The translations under genes and the position numbers were made by a program. Positions 10,365 to 18,940 of a stretch of 64,000 nucleotides of DNA are shown one piece after another. The notes under the pieces are model-generated. The model made no database searches. It was not told the DNA's origin and saw only the letters and a list, made by a program, of their open reading frames with translations. The first letter of the stretch is position 1. Each line of letters opens with the position of its first letter. This stretch comes from CAVYUC01 sp963816685 (GTDB taxonomy: Bacteria > Bacteroidota > Bacteroidia > Bacteroidales > Prolixibacteraceae), in the NCBI GenBank assembly GCA_963816685.1, contig CAWFMB010000013.1:262988-326987 (forward strand), written 5' to 3'.

Positions 10365-11819
10365 ATGAAAAAGCTCAATAAATATAGCCTGGTAATAATT
10401 GCACTGCTTTTTGCAGCAATTGCAGTTACGTCCTGTAATGATTACCTGACTGTGGCGCCGGAAAACGACTTAATAAAAGAAAAATTCTGGACAAAAAGAG
10501 AAGACGTTAACGGTGCACTTGCAGCAACATATAATGCATTACGGGATAATAGCCTGAAATCTTTGATTTTGGGAGAAGTTCGTGCCGATTTAGTCAATTT
10601 CAGTGGTTCAGATTTTAGTGATTATGCCCGGATTGGCCAAAGTAATATCAGTCCCACAAATGGAGTTGTTAACTGGGGAAGCTATTACAGAGCAATTAAT
10701 CTTGCAAATACACTCATGTATTACGATAAGCAGGTATTTGAAAAAGACAAAACTTTTACGAAAGAATATTTGGATGCGGTTGATGCTGAAGCACTCTTCA
10801 TCCGTTCTTTGTCTTACTTTTATTTAGTACGTTTATGGAAAGATGTGCCGCTGGTACTGGAACCTTCCATTTCGGATACAACCAATCTGTACCTTCCCAA
10901 AAGTCCTGAAAAAGTAATTATAAAACAGATAACGGAAGATTTGTTAAGAGCCAAAGACATGGCATATACCACCCAATTTATGGGAAGTGATTATTTCTAC
11001 GGAAGAGCAAACAAATTTTCGATAACGGCGCTGCTTGCCGATGTGTATTTATGGAATGAACAGTACGATAAATGTATTCAGTATTGCGATGAAATTATCA
11101 ACTCCGGATTATATGCTTTGGAGAATAACGAAACCTGGTTCACCATTTATTATCCCGGCAACTCTGCTTCGGAAAGTATTTTTGAATTGCAGTTTGATGA
11201 CGATTTGGACAATCAGGAAAACCCGATTTACAATAACCTGATTCCTGTTAACGGAGGCGCGCAGGTAACACTGGATACAAGAAATACAAGCCTTCTGCTT
11301 GAGAGGGAAGATGCAAGGAATTTCCAGGGAAGAGGAGCTGTTTGGAAATATATTGGAAAAGATGCACTCGGACAGGTATCCAGAACAACTTCCGAACGTG
11401 ATGCCAACTGGATAATTTACAGATTTGCCGATATTCTTTTAATGAAAGCTGAAGCCTTAATCGAACTCGACCGGCTTGAAGAAGCAAATAACCTGATACG
11501 GGAAACCGTTTTACGTGCAGGAATAGCCTATAACCCCATTTTTGATAAGGAACAGTTAAGACAAACACTACGCGATGAAAGAGGAAGAGAATTTATTCTG
11601 GAAGGAAAACGTTGGTTTGATCTTCTGCGGGCTGCAAAACGCGATGGCTTTGCCAACAAACAAATCATCATTAATATGATTCTTGCAGGTGCCGATATCA
11701 AGCAACAGGCTATTCTGAAAACAAAAGTTTATGATACGTTAAGTTACTATTTACCTATTGCTGAGCGTGAGTTAATTTACAACCAGAACCTGGAGCAGAA
11801 TCCCTACTATAACAGGTAA
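10365..11819 (+). CDS. SusD/RagB-type glycan-binding lipoprotein (first)
   Basis: A 484-residue SusD-family lipoprotein that caps the SusC barrel and binds glycan. The signal peptide ends in a lipobox at about residue 24 (VTSCNDYL). The family pattern is clear: an N-terminal TPR-rich part (SYYRAINLANTLMYY, AEALFIRSLSYFYLVRLWKDVPL) and a C-terminal part with ADILLMKAEALIEL and DERGREFILEGKRWFDLLRA. Length is normal for the family. The partner SusC ends 18 bases upstream and a fasciclin gene starts 18 bases downstream. Confidence 0.93.
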   Translation: MKKLNKYSLVIIALLFAAIAVTSCNDYLTVAPENDLIKEKFWTKREDVNGALAATYNALRDNSLKSLILGEVRADLVNFSGSDFSDYARIGQSNISPTNGVVNWGSYYRAINLANTLMYYDKQVFEKDKTFTKEYLDAVDAEALFIRSLSYFYLVRLWKDVPLVLEPSISDTTNLYLPKSPEKVIIKQITEDLLRAKDMAYTTQFMGSDYFYGRANKFSITALLADVYLWNEQYDKCIQYCDEIINSGLYALENNETWFTIYYPGNSASESIFELQFDDDLDNQENPIYNNLIPVNGGAQVTLDTRNTSLLLEREDARNFQGRGAVWKYIGKDALGQVSRTTSERDANWIIYRFADILLMKAEALIELDRLEEANNLIRETVLRAGIAYNPIFDKEQLRQTLRDERGREFILEGKRWFDLLRAAKRDGFANKQIIINMILAGADIKQQAILKTKVYDTLSYYLPIAERELIYNQNLEQNPYYNR

Positions 11820-11837
11820 AATTGAAAGGAATTGAAT

Positions 11838-13310
11838 ATGAAAAACAGAATTTTGAATAATATAATCAGAGGCAGCAAATTATTGTTGGTAGTTTTGCTT
11901 TTAAATAGCTGCAATGAAGAACCGGTTCTGTGGGATGTTAAATCAACCCAGCAGGTAATCTCAGAATTCGTTGCCGAAGATGCTGAATTCTCGGAATTCA
12001 ACGGACTGCTGGAAAGTACAGGTTTGAACAGCCTGCTGGCAGTGCGTGGACCTTACACACTTTTTCTGCCATCCAATGAACAGATGAATGCCTTTTATGC
12101 AAAAAAAGGAGTCGGTTCTTACACCGATTTCACTCCTGAATTTCAGAGGCAACTTGTATTAAATCATATTATTCTGGCACAAATTGAAACCGGTGATATA
12201 GGACTGGGTGCCATTCGCGAAGTAAACGCAATTGGCGATTACATTGTTAGCGAATTCGATGGAGCAGACATTATCCTGAATAAGGACAGCAAAATTATAA
12301 AAAGGGATATCCGGGCATCGAATGGTGTAGTGCATTTAATTGGAACTGTAATGGAGCCGGTGTCCAAAAGTGTTTACGAAGTGCTGGCAGATAACCCAGG
12401 TTATTCAATATTTACAAAAGGTCTGGAAATGACTAATCTGAAAGATACCCTTCAGATTATCACCTTCCCGTTTGGTAACAGAATTGCCAGAACAAGATAT
12501 ACAGTGCTTGCAGTTGCCGATACTACTTTTCAGCGTTTCGGAATTAACAATGTGCAGGATTTAATTGCCAGGTATTCTACTTCACCCGATAGTATAAATT
12601 ATAAAAGTGATGGTTTTTACCGATATATCGAGTACCACTTAATGGCTGAAACCTATTATTTAAGTGATCTCACCAGTAAATTGTATCCTATTCTTTCTCA
12701 CGATAACAACTTAACCATGACCATTACCGACGATTATAAAATTAATCCGCGCGACGATGGCCGTTATACTTCCTTTTATATTGAGACGTCAAATATTCCG
12801 GGAAAAAATGGCACGGTTCATACGATTACCGATCTCTTACCTGTGTTTCAACCCAAACCAACTACAATTGTGTGGGAAACAACCGATCATTTTGATTTGA
12901 AACAGGGTGATTACTACCTGAAAACATATCAAAGATGGTTTGACGGTCAAAACACATTCGCCAATATTAAATGGGAAGGCGATTATCTGCTGTATTATTA
13001 TAAAGAAGATGTTGTACAGGAAAACTGGGATTGTCTTGCCATGAGTGGCTGGTGGTGGATAGAAGTTACAACACCAAAAATTATGAAAGGCAGCTATACC
13101 ATGTCGGGTAACATCTGGAGCGGCCAAATTGATTATGCAGTTTACGTAGATGGGGTAAATACAGCTTTGGTAAAAAGTTCGGACCCGTCAAATACAACCA
13201 GTTGGGGAGAATTTGACTGGAAAGAAACAACAACCCACAAGGTAAAAATAGTGGCCACCAGCCCCGGTTTACTTTTCTGGGATACAATAATTTTTACACC
13301 TAATAATTAA
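11838..13310 (+). CDS. FAS1-repeat lipoprotein with C-terminal beta domain
   Basis: A 490-residue lipoprotein lying between the first SusD and the second SusC. The lipobox Cys is near residue 24 (LLLNSCNEEP). Two FAS1 units follow (about 40-190 and 195-345), with GPYTLFLPSNEQMNAFY, ASNGVVHLIGTVMEPV and NGTVHTITDLLPVF. The last about 140 residues are Trp/Tyr-rich (MSGWWWIEV, WSGQIDYAVYVDG) and end in GLLFWDTIIFTP, which resembles a jelly-roll binding domain; that part is not assigned to a family. Start: the ATG at 11838 is preceded by AAAGGA; an in-frame TTG six bases earlier is less likely. A role in glycan capture is inferred from context only. Confidence 0.78.
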   Translation: MKNRILNNIIRGSKLLLVVLLLNSCNEEPVLWDVKSTQQVISEFVAEDAEFSEFNGLLESTGLNSLLAVRGPYTLFLPSNEQMNAFYAKKGVGSYTDFTPEFQRQLVLNHIILAQIETGDIGLGAIREVNAIGDYIVSEFDGADIILNKDSKIIKRDIRASNGVVHLIGTVMEPVSKSVYEVLADNPGYSIFTKGLEMTNLKDTLQIITFPFGNRIARTRYTVLAVADTTFQRFGINNVQDLIARYSTSPDSINYKSDGFYRYIEYHLMAETYYLSDLTSKLYPILSHDNNLTMTITDDYKINPRDDGRYTSFYIETSNIPGKNGTVHTITDLLPVFQPKPTTIVWETTDHFDLKQGDYYLKTYQRWFDGQNTFANIKWEGDYLLYYYKEDVVQENWDCLAMSGWWWIEVTTPKIMKGSYTMSGNIWSGQIDYAVYVDGVNTALVKSSDPSNTTSWGEFDWKETTTHKVKIVATSPGLLFWDTIIFTPNN

Positions 13311-13352
13311 ACGAATTCAACTCCTGTTAAATCATTTAATACAGATTTGAAA

Positions 13353-16300
13353 ATGACAAAAAGAAACCTATATTCAACCTGCTTATCTCTAATCATTATG
13401 TTTTTTGTTATCACAGGTACACAACCTTTGGTAGCCCAAACATCTGAATTAAATATAACAGGCATTGTAACGGAGTCGGGCACCGGTTTGCCTTTGGAAC
13501 AAGTTTCGGTTTCTGTTGCAAGTACCGGAAATGTTGCAAAAACAGACGAAAACGGAGAATTTACAATAGCAGTCCCCGATTTAAACACAGAATTAATTTT
13601 TAATTATCCGGGATACACAAGACGAAATATCTTTTTACTTAAAAGGGAGTTCGTCAAAGTTGCGCTGGTTTCAGAAGAGTACAGCTCATTTGATGATTCG
13701 TACAGTTCACCAAATGGCAAATCAACAATTAAAAATACGGTTTATGCTGTGTCGTCGCTCACCGGTGATGAGTTATCCTATTCTACAGTTACCTCATCTG
13801 ACCAGATTCTTCAGGGAAAAGTTCCGGGTTTGAATGTCACCCAGCAATCGGGTATGCCCGGGCACCGAACATTTATGAATATAAGAGGAGTCTCTTCTAT
13901 TTACGCCAATTCCGAACCGCTCCTGCTGATTGATGGTATGATATACGATTACAATTATGCAGGATACAGTTTGATGGAAGGTTATGCACTTAACCCTTTC
14001 GATGTATTGGATATTGATGATATAAAGGATATTTCGGTATTTAAAAACGGAGCTTCCTATCTTGGCTCTGCCAGTTCAAACGGGGTTATTTATATTAATA
14101 CAGAGCAGCAAAGTGAAGCAAGTACCATAATGAAATTCTCGAGCTATGGCGGTATTACCATGATGCCAAAAAAACAGGAATTACTGGATGCTTCCCAATT
14201 CAAAAATTATTTTAAAGAAATGTTGAATTCCCGTGGATATGCCGGCGATCAAATCAACTCCATGTATCCCTGGTTAAACGGCGATGAATCTTCTGAAGAT
14301 TTTTACAGATACAACAACAATACGGACTGGCAGGATGAAATATACGAACCGGCAACCGTTTCAAAATTCCACTTCTTCCTGAAAGGAGGGGATGAAATCG
14401 CTACTTATAACATTTCAACCGGGTACCTGTCTCACCAGGGAATCTACGAAAATTCATCGTATTCAAGGTACAACCTGCGTATTAACGGGCAGATTAATAT
14501 TTCCGATAAATTCACCATTATTCCCAATGCAAAACTGTCTCTTGCCGACAGTAAAGTAGCCAATCAGGGCCCAGGCACCTGGAAGAACCCGATTCTGGCA
14601 TCGTTGCTGAAATCTCCTTTAATGGCATCCTATGCAAAAGACGAAATCACAGGTACCGAATTGGATTATCTTGACGATGTAGGAGTTTTTGGTGTAAGCA
14701 ATCCAAAAGCGATTATTTCAAATGCACAGGGAACAAACCGGAATTACCATTTCCTGAGTTCAATTACTGCTCAATACAGGTTTAACGAGCATTTTACCAT
14801 ATCAACATTATTGGGTATCAACTTCAATAATTCGCGTGAAAACATCTTTTTGCCTGATCTGGGAATAGTGCAAATTGACTCGGCTTACAATAGCCCGGGA
14901 GATTTTATTTATGAACTGCGTTCAACACAAAATCATTCAAATATAACTTATAGTACAAGTACGCCTTCGGGTCATTCCATCCGTTTAACCGGAGGTTTCA
15001 GGTACCTGGAAAACAGCTATAAATACAATTTAAGTACTGACCTCAATACACCATCCGATGATTTTAAAAGTTTGGGACAAGGCTCACAGTTTAGCTTCCT
15101 TCGTTCTACAATTGGAGATAACAGAGGATTATCGTGGGTATCTTATTACGGAGATTTAAATTATAATTTCCGAAACAAATATTTATTGAATGCAACAGTT
15201 TCCTATGATGGAAATTCTGCTGTGAATGAAAATACAAGGTACAATCTTTATCCGTCGGTAGGTTTAGGGTGGCGTTTGTCATCAGAAGGGTTCCTGAATG
15301 AATCCACCTGGCTGGAAGAACTGAAACTAAGGGCATCGTATTCGTTATCAGGTAATATGTACAGCTCAGTTTACGATAATTCAAAATTGTACTATACCGA
15401 TCGCCGGTTAAACGGAACGGGTGTATTAATCCGGGAATCAATTCCGAATGAAGATATGGAGCTTGAAAAGAAAAGCACTGTAAACGCAGGTCTCGACTTA
15501 TCAATGTTCCGGCAGTTGGTTAATTTTCATGTTGATGTATATAATGCAAAGGTCGATAACCTGATCATCAAACAGGAACTTCCTGCTACTTATGGTTACA
15601 CAAGTTATTTTAACAACGGCGGCAAACTCGATATTTCAGGATTCGAAGTGTCGATGGATACACGTTTACACATCCGGGATTTGGTTTGGACCCTTGGAGC
15701 ATCAGTAAGTCAGGTTATTTCAACAGTAAACAGTTTGTCATTTATCAATCCTGATATGCATAACATTGTTACCTCGCTTGACGTTGCTGAATTTGTAACT
15801 TCTGAAGGTAATCCGGTTAATGCATACTACGGGTACAAAACAAACGGATTAATTTCTGAAAGTGATGGTACTGTAATTGGCCCGAAAGGAGTCCCAATGC
15901 AGGCAGGTGACATAAAATTTGTGGATAAAAACAGCGACGGAATTATTAACGACGACGATAAAATGATAATCGGCGATCCGAATCCTGAATTTTTCGGAGG
16001 TATTTATACTTCTCTTTCCTACAAGAATATCCAGTTATCGGCAATGATAAATTACTCCGTCGGAAACGATGCATTCAGTTATGTAAGGTATAAAACTGAA
16101 GCAATGGATTCATATGCAAATCAATCGGTTGCGGTTCTCAACCACTGGACACCTTCAAATACCGGAGGAATCTTTCCAAAAATGGCATATGGTGATCCTA
16201 CAGGAAATACCGTATTTTCTGACCGCTGGATTGAGGATGCATCCTATGTGCGCCTTGGTCAGTTAACATTAAGTTATGATATTCCGCCCATTCAGGGTTT

Positions 16301-16472
16301 TGTAAAAGGAATCGGCATCTATCTTACAGCAACTAACCTGTTTACACTTACCAATTATTCAGGATACGATCCGGATTTTATTTATATGAATTCTCCTTTT
16401 TATATGGGAGTTGATTATGGTAAAATGCCACAAACAAAAACGTTCATCATTGGCTTAAACTTAGATTTATAA
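13353..16472 (+). CDS. SusC/RagA-type TonB-dependent outer-membrane transporter (second)
   Basis: A 1039-residue SusC-family transporter, diverged from the first copy. It has a signal peptide ending LVAQ, a carboxypeptidase-regulatory-like domain (about 30-105), a plug with SDQILQGKVPGLNVTQQSG, FMNIRGVSSIYANSEPLLLIDG and DISVFKNGASYLGSASSNG, and a barrel ending KTFIIGLNLDL. The plug motif KNGASYLGS differs from the common KDAxAxAxYGS form, suggesting a distinct subgroup. The final residue is Leu rather than the usual Phe. The start at 13353 (ATG) is preferred to an in-frame TTG at 13347. SusD follows after 10 bases. Confidence 0.92.
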   Translation: MTKRNLYSTCLSLIIMFFVITGTQPLVAQTSELNITGIVTESGTGLPLEQVSVSVASTGNVAKTDENGEFTIAVPDLNTELIFNYPGYTRRNIFLLKREFVKVALVSEEYSSFDDSYSSPNGKSTIKNTVYAVSSLTGDELSYSTVTSSDQILQGKVPGLNVTQQSGMPGHRTFMNIRGVSSIYANSEPLLLIDGMIYDYNYAGYSLMEGYALNPFDVLDIDDIKDISVFKNGASYLGSASSNGVIYINTEQQSEASTIMKFSSYGGITMMPKKQELLDASQFKNYFKEMLNSRGYAGDQINSMYPWLNGDESSEDFYRYNNNTDWQDEIYEPATVSKFHFFLKGGDEIATYNISTGYLSHQGIYENSSYSRYNLRINGQINISDKFTIIPNAKLSLADSKVANQGPGTWKNPILASLLKSPLMASYAKDEITGTELDYLDDVGVFGVSNPKAIISNAQGTNRNYHFLSSITAQYRFNEHFTISTLLGINFNNSRENIFLPDLGIVQIDSAYNSPGDFIYELRSTQNHSNITYSTSTPSGHSIRLTGGFRYLENSYKYNLSTDLNTPSDDFKSLGQGSQFSFLRSTIGDNRGLSWVSYYGDLNYNFRNKYLLNATVSYDGNSAVNENTRYNLYPSVGLGWRLSSEGFLNESTWLEELKLRASYSLSGNMYSSVYDNSKLYYTDRRLNGTGVLIRESIPNEDMELEKKSTVNAGLDLSMFRQLVNFHVDVYNAKVDNLIIKQELPATYGYTSYFNNGGKLDISGFEVSMDTRLHIRDLVWTLGASVSQVISTVNSLSFINPDMHNIVTSLDVAEFVTSEGNPVNAYYGYKTNGLISESDGTVIGPKGVPMQAGDIKFVDKNSDGIINDDDKMIIGDPNPEFFGGIYTSLSYKNIQLSAMINYSVGNDAFSYVRYKTEAMDSYANQSVAVLNHWTPSNTGGIFPKMAYGDPTGNTVFSDRWIEDASYVRLGQLTLSYDIPPIQGFVKGIGIYLTATNLFTLTNYSGYDPDFIYMNSPFYMGVDYGKMPQTKTFIIGLNLDL

Positions 16473-16482
16473 TAGCTAAAAC

Positions 16483-18042
16483 ATGTTTAAAATGGAAAAG
16501 AGATCGATTAAATCAATATATTTTAAGGCTATTTTGGGTATTCTCCTTGTGACTGCATTTGGTTGTAAAGATGAGTTTTTTGAACAAAAGGCAGGAGACA
16601 GGATTACACCTGAACAGCATTATCAATCAATGATAGATGCGTCAGTATCCACTCAGGGCCCCATTGCATTGTTACAGGATGTCATGCCCAATCTGATTAT
16701 GCTCGATGGTTTGCGATCAGATATGCTGGAAGTTACACCCAATACAAATTCCTATTTCAATGAGATTTATAACCAGTCGATATCGAAGGATAATCCGGTT
16801 ATTGATCCCTCAGGTTTGTACAAAGTAATAATTAATGTGAACGAAATTCTGGCAAATATCGACGTTCTTTCCCAGAGAGACAGGGAATACAACGAACTGG
16901 TAGCAACCGCCTTAAAAGGTGGATTGATTACACTCCGCTCGTGGAGCTATTTTACTCTTGCCCGTTTATATGGCAATGTAGCCATGATTGACGGTAACAT
17001 GTCATCCATACCCGGTAATTCTTCTCAAACCCGAATCAGTAAAAACGAATTAATACCGATGCTGATTGAAGAGTTGCTGCCTTACGTGGAGGAATCGAGT
17101 GCCGATCTTGTTGAATACAGCATCGAGCACTACATGAATACCAAAGCGCTTTTAGGCCAGTTATATCTTGAAATGAATAATTATTCTGAAGCTGCACGAT
17201 ATCTGAAACTTGCCTGCGAAAGTTTTCTGAATGATCCGTCTCTGTACAAAGTTGACAGATCGTACCAGAACGAAGCGTGGGGTGCTATTTTTCTGAATGC
17301 CGAATCAAACGGATTGGAAAATATTTCTGTAATTCCATACTCGCGTGCAGAGGATCAATATAATCCGTTACCTAAATGGTTTGGTTTTGATTACGACTAT
17401 ATGGCCCGGCCAACTTCTATTGTAATTGATTCATTTTTCGCACAGGTAAATGCAGCCGGAGATACCCTGGATTTATACCGTGCTGCATTCACTTTGGGTT
17501 TCCAGATGGCGATAGTTGACTCTGCTTTAGTTTATTTGAATCCGGAAGTAAGAAAATATGCAGTTGATCAAAATGATCCATTCAGTTCGGATATTATTAT
17601 ATCCCGTGCTGCAGACCTGCACTTGTTGCTGGCAGAGGCTTATAACCGAATGGGGGATGAAACATCGCAGAAATATGCGCTCATGTTGCTGAACCAGGGT
17701 GTGAACAGCACGAATCCCAAGCCTGCAGAATTTTCAAGATGGTCACGAAATCTTGGAATCAGGGGACGGGCTTATTTAAGTTCAAGAGAAGTACCTGAAA
17801 GAGATAGTATTCCATTACAGGAACGCATTATAATAATTGAGGATGCAATAGTTGCAGAAAGAGCGCTGGAACTGGCTTATGAAGGAAAACGCTGGTTCGA
17901 TTTGGTTCGTATTGCCGAACGAAGGAATGACCCGTCATTTCTTGCCGACAAAGTTGCAGAGAAATACAAGGGGAACGGTAATTACGAAGCAGTCCGCAAC
18001 AAATTAATGAATCCTGAAAACTGGTATTTGCCATTCGAATAG
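16483..18042 (+). CDS. SusD/RagB-type glycan-binding lipoprotein (second)
   Basis: A 519-residue SusD-family lipoprotein. The lipobox Cys is near residue 27 (VTAFGCKDEFF). The family pattern is visible: ALKGGLITLRSWSYFTLARLYG in the N-terminal helices and, near the end, DAIVAERALELAYEGKRWFDLVRIAER. A second ATG at 16492 would also give a normal signal peptide, so the start is not certain. It is the last gene of the operon; a terminator-like hairpin follows at 18084. Having two SusCD pairs in one operon suggests import of two related ligands, which is inference. Confidence 0.92.
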   Translation: MFKMEKRSIKSIYFKAILGILLVTAFGCKDEFFEQKAGDRITPEQHYQSMIDASVSTQGPIALLQDVMPNLIMLDGLRSDMLEVTPNTNSYFNEIYNQSISKDNPVIDPSGLYKVIINVNEILANIDVLSQRDREYNELVATALKGGLITLRSWSYFTLARLYGNVAMIDGNMSSIPGNSSQTRISKNELIPMLIEELLPYVEESSADLVEYSIEHYMNTKALLGQLYLEMNNYSEAARYLKLACESFLNDPSLYKVDRSYQNEAWGAIFLNAESNGLENISVIPYSRAEDQYNPLPKWFGFDYDYMARPTSIVIDSFFAQVNAAGDTLDLYRAAFTLGFQMAIVDSALVYLNPEVRKYAVDQNDPFSSDIIISRAADLHLLLAEAYNRMGDETSQKYALMLLNQGVNSTNPKPAEFSRWSRNLGIRGRAYLSSREVPERDSIPLQERIIIIEDAIVAERALELAYEGKRWFDLVRIAERRNDPSFLADKVAEKYKGNGNYEAVRNKLMNPENWYLPFE

Positions 18043-18083
18043 AAGCTCCTTCCCAAAAAAATAACCTGCAGAATAAAAAAAGT

Positions 18084-18111
18084 GGCTGTCTCAAAAGGGC
18101 AGCCTTTTTAT
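18084..18111 (+). terminator. Intrinsic terminator after the SusCD operon
   Basis: Arms GGCTGTC (18084-18090) and GGCAGCC (18098-18104) pair with a short loop and are followed by TTTTTATTTTT. It sits 42 bases after the last SusD stop codon. Confidence 0.75.
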
Positions 18112-18175
18112 TTTTATTCCAATTCAAAATGTCAAACAATTTTACGTTTAAGATCACAGGTCATTATTTCAAAGA

Positions 18176-18609
18176 GCGTCCTCCTTTGAAGGGTGACAAT
18201 TATTGGAAAACCAATTATAATTTCAAAGGAGGTGGTTGACGAAGGAGACCGGAGGATTGGAAAGAAATTAAGTTGGAATATTATTTTTTTAAATTAAATA
18301 TTTTTCCAAATCCCCCTGCTTCCCCCTTTGAATTTATTGAAATCTATTCCAAAATATTGACTGGTGGCAAAGGGGGACGAAGAAATGCTGCTTCGAAGTG
18401 CGTCCTCCTTTGAAGGATAACAATTATTGGAAAACCATATACAATCTCAAAGGAGGTGGTTGACGAAGGAGACCGGAGGATTGGAAAGAAATTAAGTTGG
18501 AATATTATTTTAAAATTGAATATTATTTTAAATCCCCCTGCTTCCCCCTTTGAGTTTATTGAAATCTATTCCAATACATTGACTGGTGGCAAAGGGGGAC
18601 GAAGAAATG
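18176..18609. repeat. Two tandem copies of a ~223-bp repeat with nested inverted repeats
   Basis: Copy 1 spans about 18176-18399 and copy 2 about 18400-18609; the offset is 222-224 bases along the length with scattered substitutions. Each unit holds two inverted repeats. In copy 1 these are CCTCCTTTGAA (18180-18190) with TTCAAAGGAGG (18222-18232), and TCCCCCTTTG (18321-18330) with CAAAGGGGGA (18368-18377). No coding is evident. The C-rich arms resemble those at 39.3 and 40.5 kb. Confidence 0.85.
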
Positions 18610-18642
18610 GTATGGTAGCAATGAGGAAACGCTGCATCAAAC

Positions 18643-18818
18643 ACATCCGGACCTTTTGACAAAGACATCAGGACCTTTTGGCAAACACGTCCGGACCTTT
18701 TAGCAAAGACATCAGGACCTTTTGGCAAACACATCCGGACCTTTTGGCAAAGACATCAGGACCTTTTTGGCAAAACATCCGGACCTTTTGGCAAAAACGT
18801 CCTGATCATTTTAAAGGT
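18643..18818. repeat. Tandem array of a 22-bp unit, about 8 copies
   Basis: Units of the form ACATCCGGACCTTTTGGCAAAG repeat head to tail. Two variants alternate: CATCCGG or CGTCCGG ending AAAG, and CATCAGG ending AAAC, giving a 44-bp higher-order period. The 22-bp unit is not a multiple of three, so the open frames across it are by-products. The last unit is degenerate. Confidence 0.88.
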
Positions 18819-18890
18819 GCTTTCAAATTGGTTGAAATCCATTGTCAAAAGAGAATAAAGAACAGTTGAATACGTAAGATATTACAAATA

Positions 18891-18916
18891 AAGGCTGTCT
18901 CATTTGAGACAGCCTT
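18891..18916. terminator. Bidirectional terminator, perfect 12-bp stem
   Basis: AAGGCTGTCTCA, two bases, then TGAGACAGCCTT. It lies 24 bases past the stop of the leftward CBM9 gene. Its arm shares GGCTGTCTC with the terminator at 18084. Confidence 0.8.
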
Positions 18917-18940
18917 CATATTAAAAATATCTTAAAAGGA

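Noticed and set aside
18643..18818. CRISPR array
   Set aside because: Repeats are directly adjacent at 22 bases with no unique spacers and no cas genes nearby.
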